DNA of 64,000 nucleotides, from assembly GCF_036323735.1 (NCBI RefSeq), contig NC_086021.1, positions 129,208,476-129,272,475 on the forward strand, given 5' to 3'. The number at the start of each line of letters is the position of its first letter. The first letter of the stretch is position 1. The notes beneath the pieces are model-generated. The model was not told the origin of the DNA and made no database searches. It was given only the letters and a program-made list of their open reading frames with translations. Origin of the DNA: Rattus norvegicus. Taxonomy: Eukaryota > Chordata > Mammalia > Rodentia > Muridae. Made by a program: the position numbers and the translations under genes. This document shows, piece by piece, positions 55,213 through 64,000 of the stretch.

Positions 55213-56475
55213 CCTATGTCTCCTGAGGGGAGGGAATTTGAGCAGCATGGCCTAAAATGTAGATATGAACATTATCTACATAGATATGTTCGGGTGATTG
55301 TCCATTCTCAACCCTTGAGAGTGCTTCATTCTGTGCTATCCTTCAGTCTTTACTAAGCCCTGCCTGTCTTCTGCACCTCTGCACATATCTCACCTAAATT
55401 TTTTGACAGAGATCTTAGTGACCCAGTCTTGAGGGCCTAGTAAAAAATACTGGGGCCTAACACCAGTCATTAAACCAAGACCCCGCTGACACCTCTAAAC
55501 TAGAAATTTCCTAACTGCAACACTAATGGTGTAAAGAGCAAGTACACAGCGTGATGTGCTCACATGAATGTCTCACAATAATGATAACAACAGGCTACAT
55601 CTAAATATGATACTGTGAGTCTCATGAATACAATGTTGAATACAAGAAACTAGATACAAAGGAACACGTGACGTTTCTTCTCATCTGCGGAAAGTCAAAA
55701 CAAAATGGGCAAGACCAGTCTCTAGTGTTCAAGAGTATGCACTTAGGAAAGTCAACATCATAGCTGCCTTCAGAAGCAAAAGGGCATAGTAATAGGGAGG
55801 GCTGTAGTTCCTTTTCCAGACTAAGTGTCTGAGGTTATGTGGGTTTTGTGATAACTTGCTGATGATCTATTTTTGTCTTGCTTGATCTTCTGATTATGAA
55901 TTCTACTTCACAATAAAACAGATTCACAAAGGGGGAAGAAGGAGATCAGAATTTTACGTCCATTCAACTTTATTGCAAGGAGGGGGGAAGGCATTTAGTG
56001 CTTCTGTATTGAACAAATAGGATACAAAAGTAAAGACCAGGGTTACTCCCTCGAGAAGCTCGCTATTTTATGGGAATCAGGATGTGTAACATCTGACATA
56101 GGTGAATTCAATGAGCAGAAAAGAAAGGTATGAGTCAGCTACTCATACTAGCTGTGTTTCTACAAAGCATCTGAAAGTTGTACTTAAAAGTGATGTTCTC
56201 AATAGGAAGAATTGTAGGGTCAATGCAGGAGACTCTTGATGTTACAAAGCTGAAGCTATAAAGGATTCACTAATAAACTTGCTTAGAAATACCGTTACCC
56301 AAAGTAGAATCTAGCTAAAGGAGTGCCACCTCCAACAGGACTGGAAGATACGTAGTAAACTAATCTGGCTTCTTAGAAAAGCTTGTGCCATCGCTGAAGT
56401 GTACAGCTGCTGACAAAACATGCTAATGTTTATTCACTAAGTCCGACTTTCTGCTGGGCTCTGTTCCCGTAACAA
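55213..56475. other. 1.26 kb without recognised repeat or gene
   Basis: AT-leaning sequence. No exon was recognised. Confidence 0.4.
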
Positions 56476-56695
56476 GAGGAGAGATGGCTCAGTGGTCAAG
56501 AGCACTTGCTGCTCTTGCAGAGGACCTGAGTTCATGTACCCTGCATCCACACAGTGGTTCACAGTCAGGCTTAACTCCAGTCACAGGGGATCTGATGGCC
56601 TCCTCTAACCTCCAAAGGCATCAAGCACACACATGGATCATAAACACACATGCAAGTAAAATACTCACATATGTCAATAAATCTTAAAAAAAACC
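56476..56695 (+). mobile_element. B3 SINE
   Basis: AGGAGAGATGGCTCAGTGGT head, CACATGCAAGTAAAATACTC, AATAAATC tail. Confidence 0.85.
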
Positions 56696-56737
56696 TCAAC
56701 CATCTAGCTGATAACGTACTATGAAATGTTAGATATT

Positions 56738-56839
56738 CTTCTTTTTTTTCTTTTTTCTTTTTTTCGGAGCTGGGGACCAAACCCAGGGCCTTGTGCTTGC
56801 TAGGCAAGCGCTCTACCGCTGAGCTAAATCCCCAACCCC
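56738..56839 (-). mobile_element. ID SINE (BC1-like type), antisense
   Basis: Complete. Target-site duplication GAAATGTTAGATATT at 56723-56737 and 56840-56854. The only BC1-like copy in antisense here. Confidence 0.95.
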
Positions 56840-57094
56840 GAAATGTTAGATATTGTTATAGAGTGATGTTCCATATGATACATATTACATATGTCAGATT
56901 TAGTGGTTCTTCAGCTACCTATTTTGAGCCACTTCTGCATAATAAAATTACCTCAAGACATCAAGAAGATCCAATTGAATGAGACTAGAAAACTTTATAT
57001 CAGCAAAAGGGTGGCCTCTTTTCACAAGATAAGGGCACTTCTTATCCAAAGACAAAGAAAATACAGGGACTATTTGAATAAAGAATATTATTTT

Positions 57095-57272
57095 GGGCCT
57101 AGAGAGATGGGTCAGCAATTAAGAATACAGACTACTCTTCCAGAATACCTAGGTTCAATTTCAAGCACCCACATGGCAGCTCACAACTGTCCATAACTCC
57201 AGTTCCAGAGGGTCTGACAATGTCACATAGACATATACACTAATGCACATAAATAAAAATAAATCATTAAAA
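57095..57272 (+). mobile_element. B3 SINE
   Basis: GGGCCTAGAGAGATGGGTCA head, GCACATAAATAAAAATAAAT tail. Flanked by (A/G)GAATATTATTT. Confidence 0.85.
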
Positions 57273-57290
57273 AGGAATATTATTTATAGC

Positions 57291-57435
57291 TAGTCATAGT
57301 GGTGCAAACCTTTAATCCTAGAACTTGGGAGGCAGAGGCTGGTGGATCACTGTGGAATCAAGGCCAACCTGGTCTACATAGCAAATTCCAGGCCAGCTTG
57401 GTCTATATAGTAAAATTCTGCCTCACAAAAACAAA
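57291..57435 (+). mobile_element. B1 SINE
   Basis: AGTCATAGTGGTGCAAACCT, AACTTGGGAGGCAGAGGCTG, then an A-rich tail. The GG(C/A)CAGC(T)TGGTCTA segment is duplicated. Confidence 0.8.
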
Positions 57436-57950
57436 AAAACAACAAAAAGGATACACCGCGATAGATTATTTTGACCCTGAGTAGAAATTAAAAGAGATGT
57501 CCCCAGACCCAAATGTGGGAAAATAGATGGTCAGGGTCTTTCTTTTATGATTTATGGCAACTGAAAAGGATCACAGCTAGGAGAAGAGCATAATGTTTGG
57601 CCCAAAGCGAAGTGGCATGCTTCTTCAGTGAAGTTACCAGCAGAGGTCATTAGAAGGGCATTTCCTGAGATACACGCTCCTTGGGACCTTAATACCCAGC
57701 ATGCCAGCAAGAGTGTGAGGCAAACAAGTTTTTATTTTTTGGAGGGAGGTGGACCTATGCCACAGGGGTCAGAGGGTGGATTGTGGGAGTGAGTTTTCTC
57801 CTTACACCAGGGGTTTCCAGGAAATGAATTCAGATTTTCAGGCAACACACTAAGAATATGTGTCTGCTATACCATCTTACCACTCCAAGCCTCTCCTTCA
57901 AAGAATCTTTGTAATTTAAAGAGGGATTTTTAATTTTACCTACTTAACTT
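57436..57950. other. Intergenic sequence without recognisable feature
   Basis: No clear repeat or exon. Confidence 0.4.
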
Positions 57951-57968
57951 TATTTGGGGCAAGATCTT

Positions 57969-58072
57969 TTTTTTTTTTTTTTTTTGGTTTTTTTTTTCTG
58001 AGCTGGGGACCGAACCCAGGGCCTTGTGCTTCCTAGGTAAGCGCTCTACCACTGAGCTAAATCCCCAGCCCC
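57969..58072 (-). mobile_element. ID SINE (TTACCTAGGAAGC type) inside a B1
   Basis: Target-site duplication TTGGGGCAAGATCTT at 57954-57968 and 58073-58087, which is the decayed antisense B1 start. Confidence 0.95.
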
Positions 58073-58207
58073 TTGGGGCAAGATCTTATTGTGTGGTCTA
58101 GTTAGCCTGGTAGTCGGTGTGTAGAGCAGGCTAGCCTAACTTGCAGGAAACCTCCTGCCTTTGCCTCCAGAGTGTTGGGGTTACAGGCATGTGCCACCAC
58201 TCCTGGC
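58073..58207 (-). mobile_element. Old B1 SINE, antisense, split by an ID
   Basis: ATTGTGTGGTCTAGTTAGCC, GGTTACAGGCATGTGCCACC. Its first bases lie before the ID at 57954-57968. Confidence 0.8.
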
Positions 58208-58309
58208 AGGAGAAAGAGCTTTAAAACTAGGGTCAAACTAATTAATAGGTTTACTGATGAAGAACAGCAGTGCTCCAAGAGGCAGGCATTAATTAGAACT
58301 TTAAAAAAT

Positions 58310-58500
58310 ATTTAATTTTATGTGTATGAGCATGTACGTATACGTACCATCTGAGTGTCTGGTATCTAAGAAGCCATAAGAGGGCATCAGACTGCCTAGA
58401 ACTAGAGTGACAGGTGCTTGTGAGCCATCATGTGGGTGCTAGGAATGAGCCATCCTGTGGGTGCTAGGAATTGAACACGGATCCTCTCCAAGAACCTGTG
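58310..58500 (-). mobile_element. B3-like SINE, antisense, with a 25-bp internal duplication
   Basis: AAGAGGGCATCAGACTGCC. The 25-base segment starting GAGCCATCATGTGGGTGC is repeated at 58422-58446 and 58447-58471 with one mismatch. Confidence 0.75.
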
Positions 58501-58527
58501 TTAAATTCAATATAACATTATTATATG

Positions 58528-58561
58528 TTTATTATTATTATTATTATTACTATTATTATTA
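58528..58561 (+). repeat. (ATT)n microsatellite
   Basis: About 11 units with one ACT interruption. Confidence 0.9.
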
Positions 58562-58810
58562 CATATGTGTTCATTCAATAATTCAATAGAACATTAAGTG
58601 ATTGCTGGTTATTACCTTATTTGCCATCTGCTTCAGGTAATCTTGATTCTAGAACTTTGTCGCTGTTCCCAGAACTATCAGAGATTCAGTTCTGTCCTAT
58701 TGTATATAACATTATCTGGTTATTGTCCTATCTCCTCAGGTGACCTGCCATCTTCTATTTTAACAAAGGTTGGTAGTGAAAATATCTGATTACAATTTCT
58801 TTTTTCTCAG

Positions 58811-58885
58811 AGGCAGGGACGCAGCTCACTGATTGAGTACTTATCTAACATGTAGAAGGTCCTGCATTTGACCTCCAGCAATCCC
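58811..58885 (+). mobile_element. Old ID/tRNA-derived SINE fragment
   Basis: GACGCAGCTCACTGATTGAG with a decayed B box (CATTTGACCTCC). Confidence 0.45.
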
Positions 58886-59789
58886 CTACAAGGTACATTT
58901 GGCATCCCATCACCAGAATTCATTTCCGTATGGTAGAATAATATTAGGGGAGTAAATGTTAACCGATGAAACCACTCAAGACAACTACATTGCCACAGAG
59001 CCCTTGACAAGCTTCTAGCAAGATAGCAAAATGTAATGTCAGATGAAGTTCTTGAAGGCTTAGTGATGTATAATCAGCATGTAATAGAAATGATTAAGTT
59101 CACTGGCAAAGGAACTTCTAATGCAGAATTCTCCAAGGTTCTGTGCCACAGTGCGTTGTCTGGGGGGAGAGGCTCCTTCTGCGACTCTTCCATTTTCATC
59201 TGCACTGTGACAGTCTCCTCATGAATCTTCCTGCCAGCCTCAGACTTTAGACATAATCACACGTATCCAGAAAAAAATACCCTGAAAGCAGAAGTCTGGT
59301 TATACTTCCTCCTCTTTAAGATCCGTTGTGGTTTCTTATTACTCTTGAATGGAAGTCCAGACACCCACAACAAGTCTGGGCTCTCTTCTCTGGGCCTCAG
59401 TTTTCTCTCCTCCCATTCATCCTCTTGATGGTCTTTCTCTAGTCCCTGTACCAGGGGATCCCAAGCAGTGTGTATGAGACCATCCTCTGAACATGGATGC
59501 AAAAGTAAACGTCTACTAACCAATGTTAGAGACAAACAGAAAGAACATGCAAAAGCCTGGAGTAAGTTATGAGAAAGTTAAAAGGAGGCAAGAACTTGGA
59601 GGAAGAAGGGAGAATCGGAGGAACATGGAGAAAGAGGGGCGTCAGAAGAAATGATTGATTTTCAGAGCTTTGATCATGATAGACAGACTCCTGGAACAAG
59701 TTTCAATCTATTAGTATTTAACATTAGTAGAATATATGCTCCTTTTCCTTGGGGCAATCTGAATAGGTTTTCTTTCCTTTTTTTTTTCT
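58886..59789. other. Intergenic sequence without recognisable feature
   Basis: No clear repeat or exon. Confidence 0.4.
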
Positions 59790-59822
59790 TTTGAGACAGG
59801 ATCCCACTAAGTAGCTCTTGCT
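59790..59822 (-). mobile_element. B1 3'-end fragment, antisense
   Basis: TTTTGAGACAGGATCCCACT. It is cut off where the family A repeat begins. Confidence 0.55.
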
Positions 59823-59825
59823 GGA

Positions 59826-60462
59826 TCTGTTTAGAAATACTCCTTTTGGGATATTCCAATCTGCATTGTCAGGATATCAGCAACTCAGTTCACACGAATC
59901 AGCAGCGGTAGCTCAATCCACTTGCAAACACCATTCACAAATCAGCAACAGCAGTTCAATCCAGAGGAAACCACAAGGCTCTGCTAATCAGTCTAAGTCC
60001 GTGGGAGCATCAGGAAGCTGCTGGAATATCACGAGAAGTTCTTTGATTCATTTCTCCCTAAGAAGTCACAACAATGATCAGCAAAGAGGACAAGGTGTGT
60101 CAGGGAGGATCAGGATCAGCAAAGCCAAACGAAGACCAGCTGAGAGTGGCAAGGCAAACCAATGCCAGACAGTACCGTCCTCTGTCAGGTTATAGGTATA
60201 CCCTTTCCAAACATCACGTGTTCTCTCAAGCCTCTGCTCTAACAAAACCTCGCATGCCCTTTTCCCAGGCAGTTTCCAGAAAAACAGCACGTCTCTGTTC
60301 TCAGCAAAACACTCCCGGTGTGTCTGCTTCAGTAAAAACATTCTCTCGTAGGACAGTTTTCAAAAAAAAAAAAAAGAAAAAGAAAAAAAGAAAGAAAGAA
60401 AGAAAGAAAGAAAATCACATGACACAACTGAGTCTCAAAAAAACCCAGAAATTTCTACTTCG
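59826..60462 (+). mobile_element. LTR-like repeat 'family A', copy 4 (5'-truncated)
   Basis: CTGTTTAGAAATACTCC, AGAAGTTCTTTGATTCATTT, CAAACATCACGTGTTCTCTC, ending AATTTCTACTTCG. It lacks the first part seen in copies 1 and 2. An A-rich/(GAAA)n run lies at 60361-60415. E-box CACGTG at 60215-60220. Confidence 0.6.
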
Positions 60463-60619
60463 TTATGGTAAACGAATGAATGTGTTTATTGAGGGGAGGG
60501 GTAGTTAGGTAGGGAAAAGTTTGGAAAGAGAGATACCAACATGTAAGCAGAAGTTATGCCCCAATGAGTGTACTGTGATTTTCAGTTTTGGTTTTCCCTT
60601 TCAGATTATCTGATTTTTA

Positions 60620-60910
60620 AGTGGGTGCATGTGTGTGTATGTATATGCAGGCACGTGTGTGTGCATGTGTATGTAGAGGAGAGTATCATCCTCTGAAACA
60701 CCATCGATCTCCTTTGAGACAGGATCTCTTTTGGGGCTGGAACTCACCAGTTATGCTAGACTGGCTGACCAACCCCAGGGATCCTTCTGTCTCTGCCTCC
60801 CAGGTCTAGGATTACAGAGCATGCACCACTACGCCCAGCATTTTCCCGTGGCTTCGAGGGATGAACCCAGGGTTTCATGCTTGCAACTGAATTATCCCCT
60901 TACCTGGATT
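60620..60910 (-). mobile_element. RSINE1, antisense
   Basis: GT-rich end, TTTGAGACAGGATCTCTTTT, GGATCCTTCTGTCTCTGCCT, ATGCACCACTACGCCCAGCA, then a reversed tRNA-like head. Confidence 0.8.
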
Positions 60911-62237
60911 TTTTTTTTCAGAACTAGAACTAGACGTTTATTAAGAAAATCACTCCCAAGAGCAGGAGTAGACTAGTAAGCTGAGGGACAAGCCACCAAA
61001 ATGGATTAAAAATTTTTTAAATTACTATATATAATGGAGGGAGAAAAGGGACGGGGAAATGATAAAATTATACGTTAAAAAATAGTAATTAAAAATTGTC
61101 TTTAAGACCTCCTAGTGTATAACCAGGATAAGGAAGTCAACTATAGCTGTAGCTATAAAGTGTGTAGTGTCCCATGTGCAAGATTAATCTAGGAGAGGCA
61201 CTTAAATGTGAGTGAAAGGGTTTAGAGAAGGCAAAGGAAACATTCTACAGAAAAGAAAGTGGACGACGGCACAGAGCAGGGAGTCACACAGCATGCAGAC
61301 AGTGCCATCTAGTAATGTATAGTTTGATCCAACTTATTTGTCTGTGTATATTAAAAAGACTTCCTTAAAATACCACTAATGGTTAATATATGTGAAGTGA
61401 CTCCAATGGAGCCCAGCTAACAAAAGAAAGAACACTGTGTGTTCCAGCACTGTGTGAATAAGGGTGACTATTTCCAAGACACTGTTATCACTCGGTTCCA
61501 AGAGCCTCCTTCCTAATCTCTGGCTGGTGCTCTGCCTTGAGATACGATGTGCTGTTTCTCTAGGATAGACGAATCAAAACAGAGCACCTGAACCGGAGCT
61601 GTGAAGTGGGCTCAATCCATCATTGTGTCTCCTTGCTGTACATCCGGGGATCTCACTGTTGAGAGCGGCATGCTGAAATTCACTTAGTGAAAAAACAATG
61701 TAGGTTAAATAAAAGCTTTTAGCTTCTACTTAAAGCTCAGACAACAGGGAAATGAGGCTCTGCTTATGGAGCGCAGTGTGAACTCGCACAGCTCGGCTGG
61801 ACGCTGTTTCTGCCACCTGAAAGCTAATGTAGAGGATTTAATGTAAGGCCAGATTAGCTTCTGCAGCAAGCTCACTGACAGGGGAGAAGGGGGCGGTCGC
61901 GGTGAGTAAATGTGGTTAGGGAACTCATAGGCTGATTGTTTGGAACCAAGTCCACGTAAAGTCTCACTGCATTCAACGGGGACATATTTAATTGGGTCAC
62001 TCTACAGAACCACGTCTCACAGAGAAAGCCACCACTAGAAGATTAGATGAACTGCAGTGCAGAGAACAAAAAATAGGGCAGAAACCTTGGGTTTTCTGCC
62101 AAGTCCAGAAAAAAATACATTGCAGCAGACTGTGCACAGGCATGGCTGCCTTTTCACTGGTTGCCAAGATCCTAAGTCTGGTTTTTAAAAGCCCTAAAGG
62201 AAGAGAAGCAAATGTTAAGGAACACGAACTATTTTTT
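60911..62237. other. 1.3 kb repeat-poor block
   Basis: No repeat was recognised. 61600-61920 is more balanced in composition than its surroundings. No exon is supported. Confidence 0.45.
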
Positions 62238-62455
62238 TTAAGGATATGTTTTTATTTTAAATTATACGCATGAGTTTGCGTCTGCATGTCAGCATGTACA
62301 AAGGGATGTTGTGCCCAAGGAGGCTAAAATGGGATGCTGGGTACTTCTGGAGCGGGAGTTACAGTGAGCTGCCTGGCATGGGAGCTGGGAACTGAGCTCA
62401 GGTCCCTTGGAGAGCAGTAAGCTCTCTAATCACTGAGCAGCTCTCTCTTGGCCCA
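62238..62455 (-). mobile_element. B3 SINE, antisense, diverged
   Basis: AAGGATATGTTTTTATTTTA, CATGGGAGCTGGGAACTGAG, CACTGAGCAGCTCTCTCTTG. Confidence 0.75.
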
Positions 62456-62578
62456 CCATTATGGTTTGCTTGTTTTTTTTTTTTTTTTAAGAGAAAGCTG
62501 AAAACTAGTGACTAATTGGTCAAAAATACTTATTTAGCCCCAAGTATGTGTCACAAAATCACTGGTTATTCTGTGAGC

Positions 62579-62581
<3 letters not shown>

Positions 62582-62639
<58 letters not shown>
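62582..62639 (+). repeat. (GA)n microsatellite
   Basis: 29 perfect AG units. Confidence 0.97.
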
Positions 62640-62642
<3 letters not shown>

Positions 62643-62957
62643 TGACCCAGTTGGTGCCTTCTGGAATTTGTAGCTAAATGAAGACTCAGGGCACATGAAT
62701 GCATAAGTGTGGAGAAACAAGAACGCTGTACTGTTCTCCGTGAGTATTCCCAAAACAATAACATTTTGTGAAGAAACTTGTGTCCAGACCTTACACCTGC
62801 CTTTGAGTAGTAAGTCAGAAAAAGGTTTAGCGGTCACATTATGCCTCTAGATTTTCAGTTATCTTGTGGAAGCTTTAAACTAAGTAACCTGTAAATTCCC
62901 TTCCTGTCCTGTTTAAAAGAGTCTTTTTTTTTTGTCCAATATAATTTTAGTTTGTAT

Positions 62958-63440
62958 TTTTTTTAGGTTTTTTTTCTCCACCTTTATTAAATTGGGTATT
63001 TCTTATTTACATTTCAAATGTTATTCCCTTTCCCGGTTTCCATGCCAACATTCCCCCTAACCCCTCCCCATTCTATATGGGTGTTCCTCTCCCGATCCTC
63101 CCCCCATTACCACCCTCCCCCCAACAATCACGTTCACTGGGGGTTCAGTCTTGGCAGGACCAAGGGCTTCCCCTTCCACTGGTGCCCTTACTAGGCTATT
63201 CATTGCTACCTATGCAGTTGGAGCCCAGGGTCAGTCCATGTATAGTCTTTGGGTAGTGGCTTAGTCCCTGGAAGCTCTGATTGGTTGGCATTGTTGTTCA
63301 TATGGGGTCTCAAGCCCCTTCAGTCCTTTCAGTCCTTTCTCAACGGGGGTCCCGTTCTCAGTTCAGTGGTTTGCTGCTGGCATTTGCCTATGTATTTGCC
63401 ATATTCTGACTGTGTCTCTCAGGACAACTCTACATCCATG
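62958..63440 (-). mobile_element. L1 3' UTR, antisense
   Basis: GTATTTCTTATTTACATTTC, ACTGGGGGTTCAGTCTTGGC, CAGTTCAGTGGTTTGCTGCT: the same 3' UTR as at 53205. It joins ORF2 sequence at about 63440. Confidence 0.93.
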
Positions 63441-64000
63441 AACCCCATTTTTAATAGGGTTATTTGTCTCCCTACAGTCTAACTTCATGAGATCTTTGTG
63501 TATTTTGGATATAAGCCCTCTATCAGTTGTAGGATTGGTAAAGATATTTTCCCAATCTGTTGGTTGCCGTTTTGTCCTAACAACAGTGTCCTTTACCTTA
63601 CAGAAGCTTTGTAGTTTTATGAGATCCCATTTGTCGATTCTTGATCTTAGAGTGTTTTGTTCAGCAAATTTTCTCCAGTGCCCATGTGTTCGAGATTCTT
63701 CCCCACTTTTTCTTCTATTACTTTGAGTGTATCTGGTTTGATATGGAGGTCCTTGATCCACTTGGACTTAAGCTTTATACAGGGTGATAAGCATGGATCG
63801 ATCTGCATTCTTCTACATGCTGACCTCCAGTTGAACCAGCACCATTTGCTGAAAATGCTATCTTTTTCCATTGGATGGTTTTGGCTCCTTTGTCAAAAAT
63901 CAAGTGACCATAGGTGTGTGGGTTCATTTCTGGGTCTTCAGTTCTATTCCACTGGTCTACCTGCCTGTGTCTGTACCAATAACATACAGTTTTTATCACT
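63441..64000 (-). pseudogene. L1 ORF2 fragment, antisense, frameshifted and internally deleted
   Basis: Read on the minus strand from the window edge, frames match L1 ORF2 before its C-terminal part: [21 protein letters not shown], then a second frame with KWIKDLHIKPDTLKVIEEKVG, then a third with DLIKLQSFCKVKDTV and NNPIKN. The frame changes twice (near 63850 and 63700-63750), so it is dead. After NNPIKN the ORF2 C-terminal region (cysteine-rich segment) is missing and the sequence jumps to 3' UTR. The element continues beyond the window. Confidence 0.88.

Overview
The window is mammalian nuclear DNA, almost certainly rat (Rattus norvegicus). It holds 13 ID elements (the tRNA-Ala/BC1-derived SINE that is very abundant in rat), many B1, B2, B3, B4 and RSINE1 copies, young rodent L1 3' ends, MaLR LTRs and long microsatellites. 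No prokaryotic-type gene, operon or CRISPR array is present.

Only one protein-coding feature is supported. It is the first coding exon of Frmd5 (FERM domain containing 5) on the minus strand at 8299-8400, in a CpG island (about 7865-8660). The 34-codon exon starts with a methionine in a good context and ends at a phase-0 AG|GT splice donor. Upstream on the same strand are a GC box, two CCAAT boxes and an ATG whose reading frame overlaps the true start. Positions 1-8298 are therefore the start of Frmd5 intron 1. Positions from about 8700 to 64000 lie upstream of the gene and show no other exon that I can defend. In human the neighbour on that side is GOLM2/CASC4, but nothing of it is visible here.

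Layout: 1-7100, intron 1 with scattered SINEs and a 2.5 kb repeat-poor AT-rich block. 7100-9240, (GATA)n, then CpG island and promoter. 9400-21400, dense SINEs, an antisense Lx-type L1 end, an ancient L1 ORF2 fragment that carries an ID insertion and has grown a (GGAT)n microsatellite, and a CA/CT-rich array. 21400-34000, SINE clusters, a clean 367-bp solo LTR, a split hAT element (URR1) and two ID elements in tandem. 34000-45000, microsatellites, nested MaLR LTRs and two copies of another LTR in opposite orientation. 45000-64000, more SINE clusters, a 38-bp minisatellite inside a B1, two antisense L1 ends (the last with an internal ORF2 deletion) and copies of a TGTAGG...CTTCA-bounded LTR-like family.

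I see no undescribed biological system. The interesting material is the Frmd5 promoter architecture (overlapping upstream ORF, G-quadruplex-prone runs beside the first splice donor) and several well-resolved cases of nested insertion, repeated use of one insertion site, and satellites born inside transposons. Repeat family names come from recognition by eye, not from a database search; boundaries are usually good to about 10-20 bases, and better where target-site duplications are given.
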